Below, piece by piece: positions 37,286 through 45,820 of a DNA stretch of 64,000 nt. A program made the translations under genes and the position numbers. The number at the start of each line of letters is the position of its first letter. The stretch's first letter is position 1. The stretch is from Humitalea rosea (GTDB lineage: Bacteria > Pseudomonadota > Alphaproteobacteria > Acetobacterales > Acetobacteraceae): the NCBI RefSeq assembly GCF_003253705.1, contig NZ_QKYU01000007.1:1-64000 (forward strand). The letters run 5' to 3'. The notes below the pieces were generated by a model. It had not been told where the DNA came from. It saw only the letters and a list, made by a program, of their open reading frames with translations, and searched no databases.

Positions 37286-38655
37286 AGCGGCGGCAGCAGG
37301 CGGTCGAGGGAGAGCACGGACATCAGCCGCCCCTGGAAATGCAGCACATCGGACATCGGCAGCCCCGGCGCATCGAGGGCGGGCATGAACTGGTCTTCCG
37401 GCACCGTCTCGATCCGCAGCACCTGGTCCACGATCAGCCCGGCGACGCTGCCCTCGATCCGCGCCAGCACGCAGGGCGGCAAGGGGCCGGCGGCGGGCGG
37501 GCGAAGGCCGTCGGTGCGCCGCAGGTCGATCACCGGCACCACCCCATCGCCGATATCGGCCATGCCATCGAAGCCGGTGCCGAGGTCGGGGATGGGGGTG
37601 AACTGCACGCTGGCCTGGAGCCGGTGGATGCGGTCGAGCGGGATGGCGAGGGTTTCCGCCCCGGCCCGGACGGTGAGCAGCTGGCGATAGCGCGTCGGCT
37701 CCACCTGTGTCGTCTCCGCGGCGGTGACGGCGGCGAGCGGGATCCAATCGGGCAGCGTCGCCTCGATCGGGCGCAGCAGCCCATCCGGGTCGATGACGCC
37801 GGCGATGCTGTCGGCCTGGCGCACCAGATAGCTCGCGATGCCGCCGATCGGTTCGGGCAGCGGATGGATCTGGTCATCGGTGAAATGCTCGATGCCGAGG
37901 CTGCGGGAGGCGATCAGCGCCACCCGCCCCTGCGGCCGCGCGAAGACCAACCCCAGCCGGCCGCTGCCCTCCTCCGGCTGGTCCAGCAGCCGGGCGAGCG
38001 AGAGGCCGAGGATCGGCTCCCCGCGCAGGTCGATCATGCCGGAGATCCAGTCGGGTCCATGCGGCACCGGTTGCAGGCTGGACAGTTCGATCAGCTCCAG
38101 CACATCGGGCAGCTTCACCGCATAGGTCTGGTTGCTGACGCCGACGATGAGATAGGGCTCGGCGCCAGGCTTGGCGAAATCGCCGCCCAGCATCGGGGCC
38201 GCGGTGTCCGGTGCGAGCAGGACGGCGCCGGCCTCGCTGCTCGTCTCCACCAGCACGCCGCTGGTAAGCTGGTCCATGCTGATGACGGTATGGGTGATCG
38301 GCCCATCGCTGAAGCTGCCCTCGGCGAGCCGCTCGCGGTCGATCTGCAGCATCGCGAAGACCTGCTCGACCCGCAGCGCCAGGCTGCCGCCGGCGTCGGA
38401 GACGACGACGAGGATCCCGCCCTCCCGCGCCGGCAGGCCCAGCAAGGCGGCGAGGCTGATCTGCGGCACGATCTGCCCCATCGCCTGCACCAGCCCCTCG
38501 AAGGGCGGCGGGCTGAAGGGGATGGGGGTGACCTTGTCGCTTTCCACCACACCGATGACGCGATCGAGCGGCAGCGCGAAGCGCCGGTCGCACAGGCCGA
38601 CGGAGAGGAAGCGGAACGCATCCTGGGCCGTGGTCTCGGAGATGTCGCCGTTCAT
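37282..38655 (-). CDS. triple CheW-domain scaffold protein
   Basis: A 457-residue protein with three successive CheW-like domains (about 12-150, 165-305 and 315-455). Each starts with the typical strand pattern (FLSVGLCDRRFALPLDRVIGV; YLIVGVSNQTYAVKLPDVLE; LLTVRAGAETLAIPLDRIHR) and contains a P-I-x-D/G-L segment. Multi-CheW proteins act as array scaffolds linking several receptors and kinases. It is first in the minus-strand operon: triple-CheW, receiver, cheA, cheW, cyclase. There is no strong Shine-Dalgarno sequence before ATG 38655. Confidence 0.85.
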   Translation of the reverse strand: MNGDISETTAQDAFRFLSVGLCDRRFALPLDRVIGVVESDKVTPIPFSPPPFEGLVQAMGQIVPQISLAALLGLPAREGGILVVVSDAGGSLALRVEQVFAMLQIDRERLAEGSFSDGPITHTVISMDQLTSGVLVETSSEAGAVLLAPDTAAPMLGGDFAKPGAEPYLIVGVSNQTYAVKLPDVLELIELSSLQPVPHGPDWISGMIDLRGEPILGLSLARLLDQPEEGSGRLGLVFARPQGRVALIASRSLGIEHFTDDQIHPLPEPIGGIASYLVRQADSIAGVIDPDGLLRPIEATLPDWIPLAAVTAAETTQVEPTRYRQLLTVRAGAETLAIPLDRIHRLQASVQFTPIPDLGTGFDGMADIGDGVVPVIDLRRTDGLRPPAAGPLPPCVLARIEGSVAGLIVDQVLRIETVPEDQFMPALDAPGLPMSDVLHFQGRLMSVLSLDRLLPPL

Positions 38656-39125
38656 GCGTGTCGCGAGCGGCGGGGCGCATGCGTACGGGGGCCGGGAAGG
38701 ACAGTCATCGCGCGGTCATCGCATCCCGAGGGCCGGCTGCCTGCATTCGCCGGTGTGGACACCTTGTATGAACATAAGGCGTGTGGATACCAGGGCGAGA
38801 ATACCGGGGTTGGGAAAATCGCGGAGGTGATCATCATGCCGAGCCGCTCCGGTGGGGGCCGTCGCGGGGAGGCCATCCTGGCTACGCCTCGGCGAGGCCG
38901 ACCGGAATCGGCAAACTGCTTGAAAAACTCAATTCCGAAGATGGGTGCTGGACCTCGGTGCCGCGGGCGTGCAGCTTCCGGGTCGAAGCCCGTCCATTTG
39001 GACAGCCATGCGATTCGTCCAACCGCGACCATCCGCCGGCCCCGCGCCGTGCCATACGGGGCCTGGAACCTGCCCATTCCGACGATCTTCCCCCTGACGG
39101 CAGGCGACGTGCCGTGACCGCCGAC
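38656..39125. other. 470-base divergent gap between chemosensory operon and MBL-fold gene
   Basis: No convincing gene. It should hold promoters for both flanking genes. A near-palindrome CCTTGTATGAACATAAGG (38762-38779) sits in a locally AT-rich patch and could be an operator for the chemosensory operon. A minus-strand open frame from ATG 39077 (141 codons) ends with a TGA overlapping the triple-CheW ATG. Its Pro/Arg-rich translation looks non-coding, so I do not call it. Confidence 0.5.
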
Positions 39126-39926
39126 ATGCGCCTGCGCTTCTGGGGTGTGCGCGGCAGCGTGCCGACCCCGGGTGCGGCGACGCTGCGCCATGGCGGCAAC
39201 ACCTCCTGCGTCGAACTGCGCTGCGGGGCACATCTGGTGCTGCTCGATGCCGGGACCGGGCTCAGGAGTTTCGGGCTGTCGCAGGCGGGCAAGGCGCTCG
39301 ATGCCGATCTGCTGCTGACGCATACGCATCTCGACCACATCGGCGGGCTGCCCTTCTTCGGGCCGCTCTACGCGCCCCAGACCCGGCTGCGCATCCATGG
39401 CGGCCAGAAGGGACTCGCGCAGGCGTTGCTGGCGAGTTGGAGCGCGCCGCTGATGCCCGATCTGCACGCGGTGTTCCGGGCGGGGATGACGGTGTCCGAG
39501 CTTGTGGTCGGCGCGCGCTTCGCCCTGCATCCCGGGCTTGAGGTCTCCACGGTCGCGCTGCGCCATCCGGGGGGTGCGACCGGCTATCGCCTGGACTGGC
39601 GCGGCCGCAGCATCGTCTACCTGACCGATCATGAACATGACGGGGCGGAAGGGGAGGACGCCTATCGCGCCTTCGCCGCCGGCGCCGATGTGCTGATCTA
39701 CGACGCCACCTACACCGATGCCGAGTATCCGAGCTATCGCGGCTGGGGGCACTCCACCTGGCAGCAGGGCGTGGCGCTGGCCGAGGCGGCGGGGGTCGGG
39801 CGGCTGGTGCTGTTCCACCACGACCCGTCGCGGGACGATGACGCGCTGGATGCGATCGCCGCCGCCGCGGATGCGGCCAGGCCGGGCACGCTGGCGGCGC
39901 GTGAGGGGCTGGAGATCAGCCTGTAG
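39126..39926 (+). CDS. MBL-fold metallohydrolase
   Basis: A 266-residue metallo-beta-lactamase-fold protein. MRLRFWGVRGSVPTPG is the usual opening of a family that includes small phosphodiesterase-like and RNase Z-like enzymes. The metal ligands are in LTHTHLDHIGGLPFF (H-x-H-x-D-H), a His-rich VALRHPGG region, DATYTDAEY and GHSTWQQGVALAEAAGV; the C-terminal LFHHDPSRDDDAL completes the signature. Proteins of this type sometimes occur next to signalling genes and may cleave cyclic nucleotides or other phosphodiesters, which would suit the nearby cyclase; this is inference. ATG 39126 is preferred; a GTG at 39114 in frame is an alternative. Confidence 0.85.
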   Translation: MRLRFWGVRGSVPTPGAATLRHGGNTSCVELRCGAHLVLLDAGTGLRSFGLSQAGKALDADLLLTHTHLDHIGGLPFFGPLYAPQTRLRIHGGQKGLAQALLASWSAPLMPDLHAVFRAGMTVSELVVGARFALHPGLEVSTVALRHPGGATGYRLDWRGRSIVYLTDHEHDGAEGEDAYRAFAAGADVLIYDATYTDAEYPSYRGWGHSTWQQGVALAEAAGVGRLVLFHHDPSRDDDALDAIAAAADAARPGTLAAREGLEISL

Positions 39927-39927
39927 G

Positions 39928-40767
39928 TCAGAAGCCGTAGAGCCGCGCCGGATTGCCCACCAGCACCGCTTGCCACGCCGCCGCATCCGCCACCCACTCC
40001 CCAAGCAGCGCCAGCAGCCCCGCCTCATCCGGCTTCGGGTCCGGCATGTTCGGATGCGGCCAGTTGGAGCCCCAGACCACCCGCTCCGGCGCCGCCGCGA
40101 TCAGCGCCTTGGCCAGCGCCGAGACATCCGCATAGCCCGGCGGCCCGCTACGCGAGACGCCATAGGGCGAGGAGGCCTTCACCCAGGCCCGCCCCGTCTC
40201 CAGCAGCCGCAGCAGCGCCCCCATCGGGGCCGCATCCACCGTGACCGGGTCGTGGAACCGGCCGATATGGTCGATCACCACATCGCAGGGCAGGTCGCGG
40301 ATCAGCGCCTCGCGCTCCGCCATCTCGCCGCCGTCGAACTGCAACTGGATATGCCAGCCGAGCGGGGCGATGCGCGCGCCGAGCGCGCCCAGCCGCTCCC
40401 ACGGCACCAGCCCGCCCTTGAACTGGAAGGCCCGCGCGCCGCGCGCCCCGGCGGCGTGCAGGCGGTGCAGCTCCGCCTCCGGCGTCTCCGGCGTCACCAC
40501 CACCACCGCCCGCGCGGCCTCCGCGCCGAGGGCGGCCACGGCATCCAAGGTGCAGGCATTGTCCGCGCCATAGGCCGTCGGCTGCACCACCACCACCTGC
40601 CCGAGCCCCAGCCGCGCCTGCACCGCGCGATAGGCCGCCAGGTCATAGGCGAAGGGGACGGGGGAGGGGTTGCCCGGCGCCACCGGATAGCGCGCGGCGG
40701 GGCCGTAGATGTGCATGTGGCAGTCGGTCGCCCCGGCGGGCACCGGATATCGGGGGGAGGTCGGCAT
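39928..40767 (-). CDS. amidohydrolase, 2-pyrone-4,6-dicarboxylate lactonase-like
   Basis: A 279-residue TIM-barrel metal hydrolase of the amidohydrolase-2 family. It has the metal motif ATDCHMHIYGP at the N terminus, the VVVQPTAYGADN and GARAFQFKGG segments, VVIDHIGRFHDP in the middle and WGSNWPHPNMPD near the C terminus. This pattern resembles LigI and related lactonases of aromatic-acid catabolism, but no other lig genes are here. AAGGACAGG lies upstream of ATG 40767. It is divergent from the Bug-receptor gene, which may bring in a carboxylate substrate. Confidence 0.85.
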   Translation of the reverse strand: MPTSPRYPVPAGATDCHMHIYGPAARYPVAPGNPSPVPFAYDLAAYRAVQARLGLGQVVVVQPTAYGADNACTLDAVAALGAEAARAVVVVTPETPEAELHRLHAAGARGARAFQFKGGLVPWERLGALGARIAPLGWHIQLQFDGGEMAEREALIRDLPCDVVIDHIGRFHDPVTVDAAPMGALLRLLETGRAWVKASSPYGVSRSGPPGYADVSALAKALIAAAPERVVWGSNWPHPNMPDPKPDEAGLLALLGEWVADAAAWQAVLVGNPARLYGF

Positions 40768-40868
40768 GGCCTGTCCTTTTTTGCCCCGAGCCAAGCCCGC
40801 CGCCGCCTGGTTGTCCACTGGCGCGCCATCGCCCTAAGCTCGCTCCCAAAACGAACAGGGAGGAAAAA

Positions 40869-41825
40869 ATGTCTGGACGACGCAGGATTCTGGCCGGGGC
40901 CATGGGCCTGGCCGGCACCGCCATCGTGGGGCGCGGCGCCTGGGCGTGGGAGCCGGCGCGGCCGGTCCAGCTCATCGTCGGCTATGCGCCCGGGGGCGGC
41001 GCCGATATCGCCGCGCGCGTCATCGCCGAGGCCTCCTCACCCTTCTTCCCGACGCCGCTGGTGGTGCTGAACCGGCCCGGCGCGGGCGGGGCCATCGCCG
41101 CGCAGCATGTCGCGGGGCTGGCGCCGGATGGGCTGAACCTGCTGGTCGGCGGCGGCAGCGAGAGCACCTCGCTGCCCGTGTTCCGCGATGTGCCCTATGA
41201 TCCCAAGCACTCCTTCCGCGCGATCATCCGCCTGACGCGCCAGCCCTTGGTCATCGTCACCAGGCGCGGCGGCAAATACGCCGGCATCGCCCAGGTGGTG
41301 GCGGCGGCCAAGCGCGCGCCGGGCACGGTGCCGCATGCCTCCTCCGGCATCGGCTCGATCTACCACGCCGTCTTCGTGCTGCTGTCGCAGGCGGCGGGCA
41401 TCGAGCTGCTGCACGTCCCCTACACCGGCGGCGCGCCGTCCTTGCAGGCGGTGCTGGCGGGCACCGTGGACCTCGCCGTGCTGGCGCCCGAGGAGATGGC
41501 GGGGCTGGTCCAGGCCGGGGAGATCGTTCCCCTCGCCGTCGCCTCGGCCGATCGCCTGCCGGGCTTGCCCGAGGTGCCGACCCTGCGCGAGCAGGGCTGG
41601 GATGTGGTGGTCGAGAATATGAAGGGGCTGTGCGCGCCCGCCGGCCTGCCCGACGAGATCGCGACCGTGCTGCACGACCGCTTCAGGCGCGGCATGCAGC
41701 AGCCGGTGTGGAACGCCTTCCTGGAACGGACCGGCGCGACGGCGGGCTACCTCGACGGGCCGGGCTTCCAGGCCGCGATGGACAGCGTGCTGGATGCGCT
41801 GCGGCGCAGCGTGCAGCGCGCGTAA
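40869..41825 (+). CDS. tripartite tricarboxylate transporter binding protein (Bug family)
   Basis: A 318-residue periplasmic receptor. The N terminus SGRRRILAGAMGLAGTAIVG is a signal peptide with a Tat-like twin arginine. The mature protein has RPVQLIVGYAPGGGADIAARV, NRPGAGGAIAAQHVA and VPYTGGAPSLQAVLAGTVDL, the Bug/TctC hallmarks. Such receptors bind carboxylates, often without nearby membrane subunits, as here. A strong GGGAGGAAAAA precedes the ATG. The gene lies between an amidohydrolase and a D-malate/tartrate dehydrogenase, suggesting dicarboxylate uptake. Confidence 0.9.
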   Translation: MSGRRRILAGAMGLAGTAIVGRGAWAWEPARPVQLIVGYAPGGGADIAARVIAEASSPFFPTPLVVLNRPGAGGAIAAQHVAGLAPDGLNLLVGGGSESTSLPVFRDVPYDPKHSFRAIIRLTRQPLVIVTRRGGKYAGIAQVVAAAKRAPGTVPHASSGIGSIYHAVFVLLSQAAGIELLHVPYTGGAPSLQAVLAGTVDLAVLAPEEMAGLVQAGEIVPLAVASADRLPGLPEVPTLREQGWDVVVENMKGLCAPAGLPDEIATVLHDRFRRGMQQPVWNAFLERTGATAGYLDGPGFQAAMDSVLDALRRSVQRA

Positions 41826-41839
41826 GGCGCCACCGCCGC

Positions 41840-42913
41840 TCAGACGTTCCCGGCCCGGATCGCGGCGCAGACCGCCTCCGTCACCTCTTCCGTCGTGGCG
41901 GTGCCGCCGAGGTCCGGCGTCAGCGGCCCGGCCGCTGTCACCCGTTCCACCGCCGCCATCAGCCGATGGCTCGCCTCAGGATGGCCGAGGTGGTCCAGCA
42001 TCATCGCCGCCGACCAGAAGGTCGCGATCGGATTGGCGATGCCCTTGCCGGCGATGTCGAAGGCCGAGCCATGGATCGGCTCGAACATCGAGGGGAAGCG
42101 CCGGGTCGGGTCGATGTTCGCGGTCGGCGCGATGCCGATGGAACCGGCCAGTGCTGCGGCAAGGTCGCTCAGGATATCGGCATGCAGGTTGGTGGCGACG
42201 ATGGTGTCGAGGCTCTGCGGCTTCAGCACCATGCGGATGGTCATCGCATCCACCAGCATCTTGTCCCAGGTGACGTCGGGGAATTCGCGGGCGACCTCGG
42301 CGCCGATCTCGTCCCACAGCACCATGCCGAACCGCTGCGCGTTGGATTTGGTGACGATGGTCAGCAGCTTGCGCGGGCGGCTCGCGGCGATGCGGAAGGC
42401 GTAGCGCATGATGCGGGTGACGCCGGCGCGGGTGAAGATCGCGGTCTCGGTCGCGACCTCCTCCGGATGGCCACGATGGGCGCGGCCGCCGTGGCCGGCG
42501 TATTCGCCCTCCGAATTCTCGCGCACGATGACCCAGTCGAGGTCATCCGGCCCGCAGTCGCGCAAGGGGGGGATGACGCCGGGCAGCACCCGGGTCGGGC
42601 GGACATTGGCGAATTGGTCGAAGCCCTGGCAGATCTTCAGCCGCAGGCCCCAGAGGGTCAGGTCGTCGGGCAGGGACGGGTCGCCGACCGCGCCGAACAG
42701 GATGGCGTGGTAGGGCGCCAGGGTCGCGAGCCCGTCCTCCGGCATCATCTTCCCATGCGCGCGATAATAGTCGGAGCCCCAGGGGAAGCGGTCGAAGGCC
42801 AGATCCAGCCCCGGGGCGCGTTCGGTCAAAGCGGTGAGGACGCGGACGCCCGCCTCCACGACTTCGGGCCCGATGCCATCGGCGCCGATCACGGCGATGC
42901 GCAGTGTCGTCAT
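41840..42913 (-). CDS. tartrate/D-malate dehydrogenase (isopropylmalate dehydrogenase family)
   Basis: A 357-residue NAD-dependent beta-decarboxylating dehydrogenase. It has [17 protein letters not shown], the substrate-binding motif [30 protein letters not shown] (active-site Lys), the metal Asp pair in [16 protein letters not shown] and the NAD motif [21 protein letters not shown]. The E-N-S/T-E-G-E-Y form points to tartrate dehydrogenase/D-malate dehydrogenase rather than LeuB. The start overlaps the rdgB stop (ATGA), so it is expressed with rph and rdgB despite its metabolic role. Confidence 0.9.
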   Translation of the reverse strand: MTTLRIAVIGADGIGPEVVEAGVRVLTALTERAPGLDLAFDRFPWGSDYYRAHGKMMPEDGLATLAPYHAILFGAVGDPSLPDDLTLWGLRLKICQGFDQFANVRPTRVLPGVIPPLRDCGPDDLDWVIVRENSEGEYAGHGGRAHRGHPEEVATETAIFTRAGVTRIMRYAFRIAASRPRKLLTIVTKSNAQRFGMVLWDEIGAEVAREFPDVTWDKMLVDAMTIRMVLKPQSLDTIVATNLHADILSDLAAALAGSIGIAPTANIDPTRRFPSMFEPIHGSAFDIAGKGIANPIATFWSAAMMLDHLGHPEASHRLMAAVERVTAAGPLTPDLGGTATTEEVTEAVCAAIRAGNV

Positions 42914-43536
42914 TCTTGTTCTTCCCCCTTGGTCAGACAGGCGGCGGCCAGAAGCCGGAAGGCCGCGGCACGATGACTGATCGCATGTTTCGCCTCGGGC
43001 GCCATCTCGCCGAAGGTTTCGCTGTGGCCCTCGGGCTGGAACATCGGATCGAAGCCGAAGCCGCGATCGCCGCGCGGCGGCCAGATCCAGACGCCATGCG
43101 CCTCGCCCAGGAAGCCCTCGGTGTGCCCATCGGGCCAGGCCAGGACCAGCGCGCAGGAGAACCAGGCGCGGCGGTCGGTGGCGTGGCGGGCCAGGCGCTC
43201 GACCTTGGCCATGCCGGCGGCGTAGTCGCGCGTGCCTTCGGGCGTTTCGGCCCAATCGGCGGTGTAGACACCGGGCGCGCCATCCAGGGCTGCCAGCGAG
43301 AAGCCGCTGTCATCGGCCAGCGCCACATCCCCGGTGGCGCGGGCGGCGGCCAGCGCCTTGATGCCGGCATTGCCGAGGAAGGTGGTGGCGGTCTCCGCGG
43401 GCTCGGGCAGGCCGAGCGCCTTGGCGCCCTCGACCGCGATCCCGTATTCGGCCAGCAGCGCCGCGTTCTCGCGCAGCTTGCCGGCGTTGTGCGTCGCCAG
43501 CACGAGGCGGCGCCCGGTCAGGCGGCGATGCGTCAC
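42910..43536 (-). CDS. rdgB: RdgB/HAM1 non-canonical purine NTP pyrophosphatase
   Basis: It removes ITP, dITP and XTP from nucleotide pools. It has 208 residues with [18 protein letters not shown] (substrate and catalytic Lys), the [25 protein letters not shown] active-site region with its acidic residues, [13 protein letters not shown] and ISHRAAAF near the C terminus. The GTG start at 43536 overlaps the rph stop (GTGA), which is why it is chosen over the longer open frame. The rph-rdgB pairing is common in proteobacteria. Confidence 0.94.
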   Translation of the reverse strand: MTHRRLTGRRLVLATHNAGKLRENAALLAEYGIAVEGAKALGLPEPAETATTFLGNAGIKALAAARATGDVALADDSGFSLAALDGAPGVYTADWAETPEGTRDYAAGMAKVERLARHATDRRAWFSCALVLAWPDGHTEGFLGEAHGVWIWPPRGDRGFGFDPMFQPEGHSETFGEMAPEAKHAISHRAAAFRLLAAACLTKGEEQE

Positions 43537-44249
43537 AGCCCGAGGGCTGCGTTCTGCGCCCCGAACAACTGGCTGGTGCCGGATTTGGCGAGCTGGAGCA
43601 GCGCCATGAGCTGCGCCTCGGAGAAGGGCGCCTGTTCGGCCGTGCCCTGCACCTCGACGATGCCGCCGGCGGCGGTCAGCACGAAATTCGCATCCGCCTG
43701 GGCATCGCTGTCCTCGGCATAGTCGAGGTCCAGCACCGGGGTCTCCTTGTACAACCCGCAGGAGACCGCCGCGACCTGGCCGATCAGCGGGATCTTCGCG
43801 AGCACATTCTTGGCCACGCAATGCTTGAAGGCGAGGTAGAGCGCGACATAGGCCCCGGTGATCGCGGCGCAGCGGGTGCCGCCATCGGCGGTCAGCACGT
43901 CGCAATCCACGGTGATCGACATCTCGCCCATCGCATTGCGGTCGGTGATCGCGCGCAGCGAGCGGCCGATCAGGCGCTGGATTTCCTGGGTGCGGCCGGA
44001 TTGTTTTCCGCGCGCGGCTTCACGATCGCCACGGGTATGCGTCGCGCGGGGCAGCATGCCGTATTCGGCGGTGACCCAGCCCTTGCCGGTGCCGCGCAGG
44101 AAGGGGGGAATGCGGGCCTCGACGCTGGCGGTGCAGAGCACCTCGGTCACGCCCATGCGGATCAGGCAGGAGCCTTCGGCGTGACGGGCGAAACCGGGCT
44201 TCAGCTCCACGTCGCGCAGCTGGTCGGGGAAGCGGCCGGATGGGCGCAT
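43533..44249 (-). CDS. rph: ribonuclease PH
   Basis: RNase PH trims tRNA 3' ends using phosphate. It has 238 residues with [33 protein letters not shown], the phosphate-binding segment [32 protein letters not shown] and the [19 protein letters not shown] core. The start ATG 44249 matches the conserved N terminus (RPSGR...). It is the first gene of an overlapping rph-rdgB-dehydrogenase operon. Confidence 0.95.
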   Translation of the reverse strand: MRPSGRFPDQLRDVELKPGFARHAEGSCLIRMGVTEVLCTASVEARIPPFLRGTGKGWVTAEYGMLPRATHTRGDREAARGKQSGRTQEIQRLIGRSLRAITDRNAMGEMSITVDCDVLTADGGTRCAAITGAYVALYLAFKHCVAKNVLAKIPLIGQVAAVSCGLYKETPVLDLDYAEDSDAQADANFVLTAAGGIVEVQGTAEQAPFSEAQLMALLQLAKSGTSQLFGAQNAALGL

Positions 44250-44327
44250 GGGGGGAGGCTCCGCTGAGGTCTGGAGCGGTATCCGTTCGCTTGCGCCCAC
44301 GACTACCGCTCTGCCTGTTGGTTTGTC

Positions 44328-44371
44328 GCATTTTCGGGGCCGTCAGGCGATTCCGCCTGACCTGAAAATGC
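44328..44371. repeat. two-tier intergenic hairpin
   Basis: An outer stem GCATTTTC (44328-44335) / GAAAATGC (44364-44371) encloses an inner 8-bp stem GTCAGGCG (44342-44349) / CGCCTGAC (44354-44361) with loop ATTC. It lies 80 bases upstream of rph, between rph and the FAH gene. The nested form looks like an interspersed intergenic palindromic repeat of the kind seen in alphaproteobacteria; copies elsewhere in the genome cannot be checked here. Confidence 0.6.
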
Positions 44372-44490
44372 TCAAGGCGGCGCAGGAACCCCGCCCCCCC
44401 GTATCTGTCAACCGCGCATGCCGCGCATGTAGCGGCGCTCCGGCCGGTAGGCGAATCGACGCAGCAGGCGGGCGAGAAGGGTGCGCATGG

Positions 44491-44529
44491 CAGGAGGTCC
44501 GGTTCTTTCGACCCGTCAGGGACCTCCTG
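44491..44529. repeat. inverted repeat with Shine-Dalgarno-like arms
   Basis: CAGGAGGTCC (44491-44500) and GGACCTCCTG (44520-44529) are perfectly complementary around a 19-base loop. One arm contains AGGAGGT and the other its complement, on either strand. The gap 44250-44600 otherwise shows only the hairpin at 44328-44371 and no convincing gene. Confidence 0.5.
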
Positions 44530-44600
44530 TCCTCGCACGGGTTTCCGCTTCACGCCCTACAACAAGGACGTGAACAAACCCTTGATAACTCAGGCGTGCT

Positions 44601-45491
44601 TCACGCGTCCGCGACCGGGGTCCGCAGCGTGCCGATGCCCTCGACGCTGGCCTCCATCACATCCCCGGCCTTGAGGTAGCGCGGCGGGTCCATCGCATAG
44701 CCGACGCCATGCGGCGTGCCGGTCAGGATGATGTCGCCCGGCTCCAGGGTCAGCCCGCCCGAGAGCGATTCGATCAGGAAGGGGATCGGGAAGATCATGT
44801 TGCTGGTGCGGCTGTCCTGCCGGGGCTCGCCATTCACCACCATGGTGAGTTGCAGGTCGGACGGGTCCAGCGCATCGGCGGTGACGATCCAGGGGCCGAG
44901 CGGGCAGGAGGCGTCGAGGCCCTTGCCCTTGAACCACTGGCCATGCTTGCGCTGCAGCCGGCGGCCGGTGACGTCATTGCCGATGGTGTAGCCGAAGATG
45001 TGGTCGAAGGCCTTGGCGGCGGGGATGTCGCGGCCCGGGGCGCCGATGATGAGCGCCAGCTCGACCTCGTAATCCATCGCGTCATTGATCGGGAAATGCA
45101 GGCTCGGTTCGTCGGGGCCGATCACCGCGGTCGGCGGCTTGGTGAAGAATTCCGGGGCCGGCGGCGGCGGGGCCGGCGGGGCGCCGCGCGCCTTCAGCCC
45201 CTCGTTGATATGGGCCTGGTAGTTGCGGCCGACGCAGAACACGTTTTTCGCGGGGCGCGGGATCGGCGCCAGCAGTTTTGCGCCGGTCACCATGGCGGCA
45301 GCGGGGGGGGCCGCGGCCCAGTCGGTGACCTGGGCCTTCACCTCCGGCCAGGCGGCGATCAGCGCCAGCATGGTGGCGAAGGGGGCGGCACCGCCGGAGG
45401 CGGCGGTCAGGTCCAGGATGCTGGCCCCGGTTTCGTCCAGCACGACGCCGGTGCGGGCGCCGGCGCCCGCGTCAAAGGTTACGAGACGCAT
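44601..45491 (-). CDS. fumarylacetoacetate hydrolase-family protein
   Basis: A 296-residue FAH-fold enzyme. It has NVFCVGRNYQAHINEG, the metal-binding motif MDYEVELALIIG (the E-x-E pair), HIFGYTIGNDVTGRRLQ, KGLDASCPLGPWIVTAD and LEPGDIILTGTPHGVGYA. This family includes FAH, ureidoglycolate lyases and oxaloacetate decarboxylases acting on 2-oxo acids; the exact substrate is unknown. The start ATG 45491 lies about 45 bases from a 15-bp tandem repeat, so its promoter must lie in or beyond the repeat. Confidence 0.88.
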   Translation of the reverse strand: MRLVTFDAGAGARTGVVLDETGASILDLTAASGGAAPFATMLALIAAWPEVKAQVTDWAAAPPAAAMVTGAKLLAPIPRPAKNVFCVGRNYQAHINEGLKARGAPPAPPPPAPEFFTKPPTAVIGPDEPSLHFPINDAMDYEVELALIIGAPGRDIPAAKAFDHIFGYTIGNDVTGRRLQRKHGQWFKGKGLDASCPLGPWIVTADALDPSDLQLTMVVNGEPRQDSRTSNMIFPIPFLIESLSGGLTLEPGDIILTGTPHGVGYAMDPPRYLKAGDVMEASVEGIGTLRTPVADA

Positions 45492-45536
45492 GATGTGTTT
45501 CCCCCCAGGAGTGTGGGGGTATTTGTCGATAAAACC

Positions 45537-45660
45537 CGGCCCGAGGCAACCCGGCCCGAGGCAATCCAGCCCGAGGCAATCCAGCCCGAGGCAATCCAGC
45601 CCGAGGCAATCCAGCCCGAGGCAATCCAGCCCGAGGCAATCCAGCCCGAGGCAATCCAGG
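45537..45660. repeat. 15-bp tandem repeat, eight copies
   Basis: The unit GCCCGAGGCAATCCA is repeated with period 15 from about 45537 to 45660 (eight copies of CCGAGGCAA at 45541, 45556, 45571 and so on). The first two units are slightly diverged (ACCCG/AACCCGG) and the last six nearly identical. It fills most of the 328-base gap between the FAH and hrcA genes and lies directly upstream of the FAH start. The rest of the gap (45661-45820) shows no gene. Confidence 0.95.
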
Positions 45661-45820
45661 CAGGGCCGGGCCGCCTTACTGCATTACCATCTTACGATCT
45701 TACCGGCTTCGGGCTTACCGGCTTCGCGCCCCCGGTTCGGCCGCCGGCAGGGAGTCCGCCCCTTGGCGGGCGCAGTCTGCCATGGCCCGGCCGCCCGCGG
45801 GGGCAAAATCAGCCTGGCCC

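Noticed and set aside
28113-38655. The chemosensory cluster as a flagellar chemotaxis operon
   Set aside because: No cheY of standard form, cheZ, cheD or flagellar gene is present, and the output protein is a cyclase. An alternative-function pathway fits better.
38920-39010. A tRNA-like stretch with a T-loop-like GGGTCGAAGCCC
   Set aside because: No matching acceptor, D or anticodon stems could be drawn on either strand.
38652-39077. A 141-codon minus-strand open frame whose TGA overlaps the triple-CheW ATG
   Set aside because: The overlap looks operon-like, but the translation is Pro/Arg-rich with no domain, and no Shine-Dalgarno sequence was seen. Such frames are common by chance in this GC-rich DNA.
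44408-44488. A 26-residue Arg-rich open frame (minus) starting MRTLLARLLRRF
   Set aside because: No ribosome-binding site lies at the right distance; the AGGAGG of the inverted repeat is about 30 bases upstream and would be paired. Too little evidence for a gene.
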